Assembly (NCBI RefSeq): GCF_015686655.1
Contig: NZ_JADPMP010000003.1
Span: 305,559-369,558, forward strand
Source of the DNA: Pontibacter sp. FD36
GTDB lineage: Bacteria > Bacteroidota > Bacteroidia > Cytophagales > Hymenobacteraceae
Reading direction: 5' to 3'
Length of the DNA: 64,000 bases
Numbering within the stretch: the first letter of the stretch is position 1; each line of letters begins with the position of its first letter. Shown in pieces: positions 36,584 to 44,954 of the stretch. The notes beneath the pieces were generated by a model. The model had not been told where the DNA came from and did no database searches. It was given only the letters and a program-made list of their open reading frames with translations. Position numbers and translations under genes: made by a program.

Positions 36584-37486
36584 CTACCTGCTGATCTGAC
36601 TGATCACAAACCGCTCCTGATGATGCTGTTCGTACAAAGCGTGAATCATTCCATCTTTGAGGCCGACGGCAGGCACGAGCATGCTTTCAAGCTTGGCCCA
36701 CTTCATGGCGGACAGGTATATCTCAGCGGCAGGGAGGATTACGTCGGCGCGGTCGGGGTTGAGGAGGAGCTCCGTAATGCGCTGCTCCATCGTCATGGCC
36801 GCTACCCGCTGTGTGATCTCTTCGATCTGCTTGCGGAAAATCGCCTTGCCCACTGCTTTGCCTGACAGATCAAAGATCTTGTTGATGTTGCCGCCTGTGC
36901 CAATGGCGCGGGTAAGGTGATATTTTTTGGCATTCTCTTCAATCCACACCCGCATGTTATTCCAAAGCTCCTGTGAGTCCACGCCGTGCATGTGCCGGAT
37001 GGAGCCCTGTTCAAAAGATTGAGAAGCCATCTTCTCCCGGTTCACATAGATGTTGAACTCGGTGCTACCGCCACCTACATCAATGTGCAGGTAATTGCGA
37101 TCGTCCAGAAAGTTCACGATGACTTTGTTGATCAGGTCGGCTTCGGCTACCCCGTCGATCACCTGAATGTTCATGCCGATGGCCTGATACACACGGTCCA
37201 GAATTTCAGGGGCATTCTGGGAGGTACGCATAGCAGAGGTGGCGCACACCATGTAGTGGTCCACGTCGTGCACGTCGAGTAGCAGCTGAAAAGCGTGCAG
37301 TAGCTTAATGAATTTCTGAATTTTGTGCTCGCTGATAAAACCGGCATTGAACACATCCTCTCCAAATCGGATGGCGTAGCGGATATATTCAACTCTTTTA
37401 AAAATTACGTTTCCATTCTGATTCAGAACGTTGGATATCTGGCACCTCACCGCGTTCGAACCGATATCAATAGCAGCTAACTTCAA
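36584..37486 (-). CDS. ppx: Exopolyphosphatase/guanosine pentaphosphatase family protein
   Basis: A 300-residue ASKHA-fold phosphatase of the Ppx/GppA family. The phosphate-binding loops are visible: AAIDIGSNAVRCQI near the N-terminus, DVGGGSTEFNIY in the middle and GTGGNINKIFDLSG further on. The protein is the short, two-domain form without the HD-like C-terminal domains of E. coli Ppx. It removes terminal phosphate from polyphosphate or from pppGpp. Its position next to ppk1, convergent, favours polyphosphate. Confidence 0.93.
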   Translation of the reverse strand: MKLAAIDIGSNAVRCQISNVLNQNGNVIFKRVEYIRYAIRFGEDVFNAGFISEHKIQKFIKLLHAFQLLLDVHDVDHYMVCATSAMRTSQNAPEILDRVYQAIGMNIQVIDGVAEADLINKVIVNFLDDRNYLHIDVGGGSTEFNIYVNREKMASQSFEQGSIRHMHGVDSQELWNNMRVWIEENAKKYHLTRAIGTGGNINKIFDLSGKAVGKAIFRKQIEEITQRVAAMTMEQRITELLLNPDRADVILPAAEIYLSAMKWAKLESMLVPAVGLKDGMIHALYEQHHQERFVISQISR

Positions 37487-37587
37487 AAATTATCCGGTTA
37501 AGAGCGTACAACATGCTTTACTAAGCCAAATATAGGTATAAATGCTGTACGCAGAAAGTATTGGTGCTACCAATTAAACCAGCAATT

Positions 37588-38940
37588 TTACTCAGCAGAC
37601 TGCACCCAGCCGAGTCTGCCGTCCGGCTGTCGTACGAGGTCAAACTGCCCGTTCACGGCTACTACAGGTATAGCAGCGCCTGCCGGCAGGCTGTCCATTT
37701 GCCCGGCTTCGGGGTGTGCGTCATCCAGCAGCGGACGCTCCTGTGCGAGTTTCTTTACCGTAATCGGTTTAGCTATACCTTCCACCAGCGAACTGATGAT
37801 ATACGCTTCTGACTGGTCGGGCAGGCGAACGCGGTACCAGTTGTTTGCGGCGCCCACCACCTGGAGCGGTGTGTGTTTGCTGAGGGAGGTATGGAGCGTT
37901 GCTTTAGCAGAGGGCTCCTTACGTACATTGGCCATTTTGGACGACACCCTTACCCAGTTGCCGATCTGCGTAGCATCTACTTTTACGGTAGGTATAGGGG
38001 CTGGAGACTGATGCACGTAAGGGTAGGGGTTGGTAGCGCCACGGCCATAGCGATAAATGCCAAAGTGCAGGTGCGGGCCGGTTCCCCTGGCATTGCCAGT
38101 GTTGCCGACCAGTCCGAGCGTGTCGCCTACACTGACGCGCTGTCCGGCTGTCACCAGCTGCTGGTCAAGGTGCGCATAATATAAGTTCTGTCCACGATTC
38201 ATATCCGAAAGCCAGATCACCTTGCCGCCTCGTGGTGTTTCGTTTACCCGCGACACCACACCGTCTACCGAGGCGATGACGGGTGTACCGCGGGGTGCGA
38301 AAATATCAATGCCTTCGTGGCTGCGAGCGCCTGCATCCCGTGGGTCACCCCAGATACTGGCGATGTGGCGGCTTGATTTACCAGGTATAGGAAAAGCCAG
38401 GGTAGGCTGTGCCTGTATGGTGATGGTATACGTGCCGCCGCGCAGCAACTCCGGCTGCACACGCAGCAGGTGCGCCATGTCCTCATCTACCACATAAGTC
38501 AAAGTAGTTGCTGTGGTATCAGCGTGAGCAAGCTGCTTGGGAGCTCTGGCCGTGTCGGTGCTGGCTTCAAACAGATCCATGAAAACCTGCATGCTCTCTC
38601 GTGCTTTCATCTCCAGGCTCACTACCAGTTTCTCGCCACGTTTGGCTTCTACTCTGTAACCGAGCGCGCGGGGTTTGTCAGCCGGAAAGTAGCCGGTTTC
38701 TTTAAAAGGCAACGTAACTGGGGTAGGTGTTTGCAAGGCAGTTTGCCCTGCCTCCAGCCAGTCCTGCCCTACAGCAGTCTGATCAAGTTTGGCGCTCTTC
38801 AGAGATGAGACATAGGCCTCGTAAGGCGTCTCTTTTTTGAACACGCCACGCAGCGTTTCCCGGCTTCCGCAGCTGGAGAGGAAGAGGGTAATGAGTAAGA
38901 AGTATAAGAGAGAAGAATAGCTTATCGGCTTTCTGTTCAT
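37588..38940 (-). CDS. M23-family metallopeptidase lipoprotein with SH3-like C-terminus
   Basis: A 450-residue envelope protein with a lipobox (LFLSSCGS). The lysostaphin-type peptidase domain lies at about residues 205-310: HEGIDIFAPRGTPV with the zinc ligands of HxxxD, GGKVIWL, YYAHLDQ, and GPHLHFGIYR with HxH. This is followed by an SH3_3-like region around NVRKEPSAKATLHTSLSKHTPL and a second at the end. It should cleave or bind peptidoglycan peptides in the periplasm. All zinc ligands are present, so it is probably active rather than an LytM regulator. Confidence 0.9.
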   Translation of the reverse strand: MNRKPISYSSLLYFLLITLFLSSCGSRETLRGVFKKETPYEAYVSSLKSAKLDQTAVGQDWLEAGQTALQTPTPVTLPFKETGYFPADKPRALGYRVEAKRGEKLVVSLEMKARESMQVFMDLFEASTDTARAPKQLAHADTTATTLTYVVDEDMAHLLRVQPELLRGGTYTITIQAQPTLAFPIPGKSSRHIASIWGDPRDAGARSHEGIDIFAPRGTPVIASVDGVVSRVNETPRGGKVIWLSDMNRGQNLYYAHLDQQLVTAGQRVSVGDTLGLVGNTGNARGTGPHLHFGIYRYGRGATNPYPYVHQSPAPIPTVKVDATQIGNWVRVSSKMANVRKEPSAKATLHTSLSKHTPLQVVGAANNWYRVRLPDQSEAYIISSLVEGIAKPITVKKLAQERPLLDDAHPEAGQMDSLPAGAAIPVVAVNGQFDLVRQPDGRLGWVQSAE

Positions 38941-39175
38941 GCTTGGTTTCGTTTCCGGATTTCAGATGTGTATCCCTTTCTATACAAATATGATACCTGA
39001 TTTGATTCCTTTTGATTGATATAGAATGATTTAAGCGCAATGTTGTACCTTTTGGACAAATCTGAACAGAGCCTGAGCAGGTACGTAAAAACAGGTGTAC
39101 CAATGGGAAAGGATCGTGAGAACGAACGTCAGAAAGAAAAGTATCAAAGAACGGTGGCGCAACCGTAGGAAGCGA

Positions 39176-39970
39176 ATGGGTAAACGGCTGTTGCCTCTCT
39201 TTGCGCCGCTCATACTATCGCCCTCCGCTTCCATAGGGGCTGGTAAATATGTATCTATCAACCATAAGTTGAAGCCTAATGTAACAGCATTGTCTGTCAT
39301 GCGCTTTGAGCAGGTATCCTTTGACCTCTACACTCAAATGAACCTGAGTGCATCGGACCTTAACTATGATGTGTTTAACAATGCCTTGATGGGATATTAC
39401 GGCATGTACAACGAAGGGCGTCTGTCAGATAAAGGCATCCTGACCATAGTAGACTTCACGAAACCCTCCAGCGAAAAACGGCTCTGGGTGCTTGACCTGA
39501 ACAACCGGCAGGTGCTTAGCAACACGTATGTAGCGCATGGCAGAGGCTCAGGCGAAGTGATGGCGCAGGCATTCTCCAACGAGCACAAGTCGTTTATGAG
39601 CAGCGTGGGCTTTTACGTGACCGATGAGGTATACTATGGCAAGCACGGCAAGTCGCTGCGGCTCGATGGACTGGATGAAGCCCATAACTCCAATGCCCGT
39701 GACCGTGCTGTGGTGATGCACGGCGCTGAGTATGCCACCGAAGACTTTATGAACAAATACGGCAGACTGGGCCGCAGCCTGGGATGCCCGGCGGTGCCAC
39801 TGGGAGAGCACGAAAGCATAATCGATGCAGTAAAAGGCAAGACAGCCCTATACATCCACTCGGGTGACCTGACCTATACCTCGCACTACCTGGACAATGC
39901 CAACGCTGTGGCGGGCTATATGGCCAGCACGCAGCCTACCCAGCTTCCGCCAGCGGAGTTTTCCATTTAA
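39176..39970 (+). CDS. L,D-transpeptidase-like (YkuD_2) protein
   Basis: About 264 residues from ATG 39176 (MGKRLLPLFAPLILSP...), which opens with a signal-like segment; a GTG start at 39095 would add a basic 27-residue lead. The domain is the murein L,D-transpeptidase catalytic-domain group: VLDLNNRQVLSNTYVAHGRGSG, VVMHGAEYATEDFMNKYGRLGRSLGCPAVP with the catalytic His and Cys. It should be periplasmic and act on peptidoglycan. The gene end overlaps the convergent redoxin gene by 35 bases. Confidence 0.88.
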   Translation: MGKRLLPLFAPLILSPSASIGAGKYVSINHKLKPNVTALSVMRFEQVSFDLYTQMNLSASDLNYDVFNNALMGYYGMYNEGRLSDKGILTIVDFTKPSSEKRLWVLDLNNRQVLSNTYVAHGRGSGEVMAQAFSNEHKSFMSSVGFYVTDEVYYGKHGKSLRLDGLDEAHNSNARDRAVVMHGAEYATEDFMNKYGRLGRSLGCPAVPLGEHESIIDAVKGKTALYIHSGDLTYTSHYLDNANAVAGYMASTQPTQLPPAEFSI

Positions 39971-40508
39971 TGCCACAGCCTATACCTGGTTTCTGGTCAG
40001 CACTTACCTGATCACCGGCCAGCAAGGCATCAAGCGCCTGTCGCAGGTCCTGTCCTGTTACGGGCGTTTCGCTTTTAGGGCGTGCGTCATCAAACTGCCC
40101 ATGGTAGGCCAGGCGCATGTTGCGGTCGAACACAAAGAACTCCGGTGTGCATACTGCCTGGTAAGCGCGGGCCACTTGCTGGGTCTGGTCATACAGGTAT
40201 GGAAAAGGAAAGCTTTTCTCGCCGGCCAATTCCCGCATCTGCAGCGGACCATCCTGCGGATAATTCACCGCATCGTTTGCACTGATTCCCACAAAGCTCA
40301 CGCCTTTCTGCTGATACTCGTTGGCTACCTGCACCAGTTCGTCCAGTATAAGCTGTACGTAAGGGCAGTGGTTGCACAGAAACATGACGACAGTGGCTTT
40401 GTTGGAAACCATATCCTCTAAACAGATTAGCTTATCGGAAACCGTGTCGAGCAGGGCAAAGTTGGGTGCTACAGTGCCCAGTGGTAATGCTGTGGAAGCT
40501 AATGGCAT
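39936..40508 (-). CDS. Thioredoxin-fold redoxin (AhpC/TSA-like)
   Basis: A 190-residue thioredoxin-like protein without a clear signal peptide. It has MFLCNHCPYVQLILDEL, the CxxC context of the peroxiredoxin-like group often annotated as thioredoxin family protein, then GVSFVGISANDAVNYPQDGP and the cis-Pro-like VCTPEFFVFD. It probably reduces disulfides or peroxides. The 3' end overlaps the L,D-transpeptidase gene tail to tail. Confidence 0.88.
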   Translation of the reverse strand: MPLASTALPLGTVAPNFALLDTVSDKLICLEDMVSNKATVVMFLCNHCPYVQLILDELVQVANEYQQKGVSFVGISANDAVNYPQDGPLQMRELAGEKSFPFPYLYDQTQQVARAYQAVCTPEFFVFDRNMRLAYHGQFDDARPKSETPVTGQDLRQALDALLAGDQVSADQKPGIGCGIKWKTPLAEAG

Positions 40509-40580
40509 AATGCTGTAGATTAGGTGAGAGAATCTTTCGGGCTGTACCTGAAAGCTGAATCAATGTAAGGTTTTTGGGAG

Positions 40581-40639
40581 AAATAAAAAAGAAAAAGGTG
40601 CTAATTACACAACAGTTTTCCTCTGGGTAATTAGCACCT
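40581..40639 (-). terminator. Terminator of the malQ-treY operon
   Basis: A perfect 13-bp stem AGGTGCTAATTAC (40596-40608) with 40627-40639. On the minus strand it is followed by a T-rich run (TTTTCTTTTTTATTT). It lies about 20 bases after the malQ stop. Confidence 0.92.
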
Positions 40640-40660
40640 GGTTTCGATCTTCTAGTAGAT

Positions 40661-42169
40661 TTACCTACCGTATAATTCCACTTCCTTTCTCAAGCGCTGC
40701 GCCACCGTTTTAGTAAACTGCCCCGGCTGCAGGCGCCACTGCCAGTTACCCTTGGCAGTAGAGGGTTTGTTCATGATCGCTTCTTTACCCAAGCCCAGTA
40801 CATCCTGGATGGGCAGTACCACAAGCTGCGCCACCGACATGTAGGCCAGTCGTGCCATCACATCACTTACATTCTCTTTTGACAGGCGCTGTGCGCTATA
40901 GTCGCTCAGGCGCTTCTTATCGTCTCGGCTGGCGTCCTGCTCATACCAGGCCCGTACGGTGCTGTTGTCGTGTGTACCGGTGTATACAATGCATTGCTTT
41001 ATGTGGTGGTGCGGGGCATAAATGCTCTCCGGCAGGTCTTCGCCAAAGGCAAAGAGCAGCACCCGCATGCCCGGCAGATCAAACTGGCTCATCAGGTCAC
41101 GTACAGGCTGGTCTATCTCCCCCAAGTCCTCAGCAATGATGGGCATAGCAGGGAATTTTTTTCGAACCACATCCAGCAGTTCAGCTCCCGGCGTATTCAC
41201 CCATTTGCCGTTGATGGCGGTTTTCTCGTCGGCGGGTACTTCCCAGTAAGCAGAGAAAGCCCTGAAATGGTCGAGGCGCAGCAAGCCGAAGAGCTCCAGG
41301 TTGTGGGCGATACGCTGCAGCCACCAGTCGAAGTTTTGGTCCTGCAATTTCTTCCAGTCAAATACAGGCGTGCCCCAGAGCTGTCCTGTTTCGCTGAAGT
41401 AGTCCGGTGGCACACCCGATACAGCCGTGGGCATACCGGCCCGGTCCAGTTTGAAGATGTGCGGATGTGCCCAAACGTCAGCGCTGTCGTGGCTAACATA
41501 AAAGGGCATGTCGCCGATGAAGGTGATCTCCTTGGTGGTGCAATAGGCCTTGAGGGCTTCCCACTGCCGGTAGAACAGGAACTGGAAAAAAGCCTCCCGC
41601 TCCATTTCCACGGCGAGCTCTGCGGTAAGCGCTTCCATAGCATGATCCTGCCTTGTTTTTACTTTTTCAGGCCATTCAACCCAGGGTTTGCCGTTATAAT
41701 AATGCTTGAGTGCCACAAAACAGGTAAAGTCGGAAAGCCATTCTTTGTGCGTTTCCTGAAACCGGATAAAGGCGCTTTTGAGTTTGCTTGCCTTACCATC
41801 TTTGTAATTGTCATATGCCTGTCGCAGCAGCTTCACTTTATAGTCTGCTACTTTCGGGTAGTTCACTTTGGCCTTATCGAATCCACCTCCAGCCCGAATG
41901 TCTTTCTTGTCCAGCAGCCCATCTTCCACCAACCGCTCCGGACTGATCAGCAAAGGATTGCCCGCAAAAGCGGAGTGGCTGCTGTAGGGTGAGTTACCAG
42001 AGCCAATCTCGGTCGGGTTGAGCGGTAATATTTGCCAGTAGCGCTGACCACCCTCAGACAACAGGTCGGCAAACTTGTAGGCCTCCGAGCCCAGGTCGCC
42101 GATGCCATAAGCTGATGGGAGCGATGTGATGTGGAGCAGAATACCACTGCTTCGTTTAGGTATGATCAT
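40661..42169 (-). CDS. malQ: 4-alpha-glucanotransferase (amylomaltase)
   Basis: A 502-residue GH77 enzyme that moves alpha-1,4-glucan segments between acceptors. Signatures: RSSGILLHITSLPSAYGIGDLG at the start, WQILPLNPT, then nucleophile Asp in GLLRLDHFRAF, acid/base Glu in PIIAEDLGEI and third Asp in YTGTHDNSTVRAW. It is cytosolic and the last gene of the minus-strand operon, overlapping treY by four bases (ATGA). It likely tunes the chain length of maltooligosaccharides that feed TreY. Confidence 0.97.
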   Translation of the reverse strand: MIIPKRSSGILLHITSLPSAYGIGDLGSEAYKFADLLSEGGQRYWQILPLNPTEIGSGNSPYSSHSAFAGNPLLISPERLVEDGLLDKKDIRAGGGFDKAKVNYPKVADYKVKLLRQAYDNYKDGKASKLKSAFIRFQETHKEWLSDFTCFVALKHYYNGKPWVEWPEKVKTRQDHAMEALTAELAVEMEREAFFQFLFYRQWEALKAYCTTKEITFIGDMPFYVSHDSADVWAHPHIFKLDRAGMPTAVSGVPPDYFSETGQLWGTPVFDWKKLQDQNFDWWLQRIAHNLELFGLLRLDHFRAFSAYWEVPADEKTAINGKWVNTPGAELLDVVRKKFPAMPIIAEDLGEIDQPVRDLMSQFDLPGMRVLLFAFGEDLPESIYAPHHHIKQCIVYTGTHDNSTVRAWYEQDASRDDKKRLSDYSAQRLSKENVSDVMARLAYMSVAQLVVLPIQDVLGLGKEAIMNKPSTAKGNWQWRLQPGQFTKTVAQRLRKEVELYGR

Positions 42170-44889
42170 GCGTTTGTGGATGTTAAAAGTGCTACCGGGA
42201 AAGACTTGAAAATTTCAGCTAATGGTATAGCCTGCTTCGCTTGTACGGTATGCCCGCCAAATAGCTGTCGCCAGCTTTGCGGAGCCCCGGCAGGCAACTC
42301 GACCACCGTGTCGCCCCATACCTGCTCGCCCAATGGCAATACGTTTTCGGTGATGATACCTGTAAGCAGACGCGGCACCACTACGATGCACCAGTTGTTT
42401 CCGTCGTGGCGGGCAAAGGCCATGGCATGTCGGCTGTGCTGGCCTTTTAACTTTAGCGGGGTATAATCACCCTTGTCGAAAAGCGATTTTAGCTCCTTGC
42501 GAAGATGGAGCACCTGGTGCAACAGGTATAGCTTCACGCGGGCGTCAGTTGGTGTTGACAGAATTTGCTGAAGTAAGTCCTGCGATTTTTCATTTGTCTT
42601 TATTTCCTGCAAAAACTGCTGACGCTGCTCGTAGTCCACGGGGCGGCGATTGTCCGGGTCTACCAGACTGAAGTCCCAGAGTTCGCAGCCCTGGTATACA
42701 TCGGGCACGCCCGGGCAGGTGGTTTTGAGCAGCGTCTGGCACAAAGAGTACAGCCAGCCAAAATGCGCCGCCTTCCGGAAAAAGGGCATAAATGAAGCCA
42801 TAAAAGACTCGTCTTCTTGCAGCAGTTGCTGCACCAGATTTTTGACTCCAGTTTCATAGTCCTCGTTTGGTTCCGACCAGTTCGTGTTGACCTTAGCCTC
42901 CCGGAAAGCCTTCACCAGATATTCCTGCACCCGCTCTACCAGCGTATCATCTACCTTGCCGTCGATCGGCATCACGCCCAGCAGGGTTTGCAGGATAAAG
43001 TAAAGGTCGTTTTCTGTAGGGGCACCGGACTTGCTATGCTGCCGTGCCAGTTGCATCCAAGCTTTGGCATTTTTCTCCCACTCCTCAGGTATTTCACTCA
43101 ACACCTGCAGGCGCATGCGGGAGCCTTCGCCGCGTTTGGTGTCGTGCGTGGCCGTGGCGTTGATGGAGTGCGGATAGGTTTTCATGCGGTACTGCATGCG
43201 CTCATGGAAATCGCGGCGGTCGAGGTTGAACACATCCGGACTATTGCCCACTTCGTTGAGTGCCAGCAGGCGGTTGTAGTTGTAGAAGGTGGTATCTTCC
43301 ACACCCTTGGCCGCCAGCGGACCTGTAAACTGTTGGCTACGCATCACAAAGTATAGCTTATTGCGTTTTTGCTCTTCGCTATCCTGTTCATCTGACTCGA
43401 ACAAAGTACGCAGATGGTTCAGCTCAGTCTTTACTTCAGGTGCTTTTTCATGCGCATTGGCAAAAGCCTTGTCCACCACTTCCATGGCCTCGGGCGGCAG
43501 TGGGAAAGTGTGGCCGTAGATGCGGTATACCGGGAAGGAGGCCAGCAAAATAGCCAGAGCATGGTGCCAGTTTTTATCTTCTGTAGAAGCAGGGATAAGT
43601 TCACAATCACGAAGCAGACGCAGCAGGTTTTGCAGCTCGCCCTGCATGTAGTTTTCGAGTATCAGCAGCTTCTTTTCGTACACCAGTTTCTCGTAGTCGA
43701 GTGGGGCGTCGGGCACCAGGCGGTGGTAGATGTCGGTAAGTTTTTTCTCACCTTCAGCGTCGGTATAGAGGTTGCTCACCCAAGCCAGAAAATCATAGCC
43801 GCTGTTGCCCTCAATTGGCCAGTAGTCCGGCATGTTTTCTTCCCCTTCCAGAATCTTCTCCACCACCAGGTATACCTGTTCGCCTGCCAGTTCGCGAAGT
43901 CGCTCCAGGTAGATATCCGGGTCGAAAAGGCCATCGACATGATCTACGCGCAATCCCTGCACCAGCTGTCTCATGCAGAGTTCTTTGATGAACTGGTGGT
44001 AGTGATGAAACACCTCCTCCCGTTCCATGGCCGTGCAGATCAGGTCGTTGACAGTGAAGAAGCGGCGGTAATTGATGCGCTTCTCGGTTTCCTGCCAGTG
44101 ACTCAGAATGTAGTATTGTTGTTGCAGTAGCTCCTTCAGGGCCGTCTTGTCATCATTTATACCTTGCAGTACATTGGCTATACCTTGCTTTATCTCTGCA
44201 TGATCCTGCGCAGACTGATGGAGTGACTGCTTCGCCTGCTGCCAGTCGTTTGCCTCCAGCCTGTCATGTGACATCAGCCCCTCTAGTTTTTGCACCTGCT
44301 CAGTTAGTGTGGTGCTGGTCTCTGAGGACTTGAGCTTCTCAGCAGCGCGCCCTAGCAGGAAGGTATAGCTGTCGATGCTGACCGGGTAACTATTATCGAA
44401 GTAGTTCACATGGAAGCCGTGTTCATCGAAGCTGACCTTAAGCTGACCCTGCTTAATTACCTCCTCCAGGGACTCCCCCAGGAAGGGTACCATCAGTTGC
44501 CCCTTGAAGTCGGGATGGTTGAAGTTGACATCGAAGAAGGTATAGAAACGCGACTTCTGGCCTTTCTCCAGCACATCCATCAGCCAGGCATTGTTCGGGT
44601 GGAAGGCCATGTGATTCGGGACAATATCCTGCAGCCAACCCATGCCATGTGCTTTCAATTCATCGGCGATCTCCTGCAGCTCCTCCATGGTGCCTACGTC
44701 AGGGTTGAGTTGGTGGGGATCCGTCACGTCATAGCCGTGCTCACTGCCGGGGCGGGCCGTGAAAAAAGGCGCAGCATAGATGGTGCTGATGCCTAGGTCC
44801 CGCAGGTAGGGGAGTATGTTTTTCAGGTCCTTCAGTTTAAACTTCGGGGACAGTTGTAATCTGTATGTCGAGGAAGGTATGTATACCAT
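42166..44889 (-). CDS. treY: Malto-oligosyltrehalose synthase
   Basis: A 907-residue GH13 enzyme that turns the reducing-end bond of a maltooligosaccharide into a trehalose bond. Family features: IPSSTYRLQLSPKFKLKDL at the N-terminus, LQDIVPNHMAF, nucleophile context GLRVDHVDGLFDP, acid/base in VVEKILEGEE, and THDTKRGEGSRMR. It also has the C-terminal CPGVPDVYQGCELWDFSLVDPDNRRPVD block. It works with TreZ at 47498-49342. It overlaps malQ by four bases. Confidence 0.97.
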   Translation of the reverse strand: MVYIPSSTYRLQLSPKFKLKDLKNILPYLRDLGISTIYAAPFFTARPGSEHGYDVTDPHQLNPDVGTMEELQEIADELKAHGMGWLQDIVPNHMAFHPNNAWLMDVLEKGQKSRFYTFFDVNFNHPDFKGQLMVPFLGESLEEVIKQGQLKVSFDEHGFHVNYFDNSYPVSIDSYTFLLGRAAEKLKSSETSTTLTEQVQKLEGLMSHDRLEANDWQQAKQSLHQSAQDHAEIKQGIANVLQGINDDKTALKELLQQQYYILSHWQETEKRINYRRFFTVNDLICTAMEREEVFHHYHQFIKELCMRQLVQGLRVDHVDGLFDPDIYLERLRELAGEQVYLVVEKILEGEENMPDYWPIEGNSGYDFLAWVSNLYTDAEGEKKLTDIYHRLVPDAPLDYEKLVYEKKLLILENYMQGELQNLLRLLRDCELIPASTEDKNWHHALAILLASFPVYRIYGHTFPLPPEAMEVVDKAFANAHEKAPEVKTELNHLRTLFESDEQDSEEQKRNKLYFVMRSQQFTGPLAAKGVEDTTFYNYNRLLALNEVGNSPDVFNLDRRDFHERMQYRMKTYPHSINATATHDTKRGEGSRMRLQVLSEIPEEWEKNAKAWMQLARQHSKSGAPTENDLYFILQTLLGVMPIDGKVDDTLVERVQEYLVKAFREAKVNTNWSEPNEDYETGVKNLVQQLLQEDESFMASFMPFFRKAAHFGWLYSLCQTLLKTTCPGVPDVYQGCELWDFSLVDPDNRRPVDYEQRQQFLQEIKTNEKSQDLLQQILSTPTDARVKLYLLHQVLHLRKELKSLFDKGDYTPLKLKGQHSRHAMAFARHDGNNWCIVVVPRLLTGIITENVLPLGEQVWGDTVVELPAGAPQSWRQLFGGHTVQAKQAIPLAEIFKSFPVALLTSTNA
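43867..43878. repeat. Full palindrome CAGGTATACCTG of the overrepresented word
   Basis: Second intact copy of the 12-bp palindrome, inside treY. Confidence 0.9.
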
Positions 44890-44954
44890 GTTGTTTTCTT
44901 TTTAGCTGTATAGGGAAAGGGATCTTAGTGGACAAAGTCTGCGAGCTGTCTGCT

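Noticed and set aside
40970..41992. 340-codon open frame on the plus strand inside malQ
   Set aside because: Antisense to malQ, whose catalytic motifs are intact; the product is low in recognisable structure.
43414..44130. Long open frame (238 codons) on the plus strand inside treY
   Set aside because: It lies antisense to a complete, motif-bearing treY gene and has no family features; it is a frame shadow.
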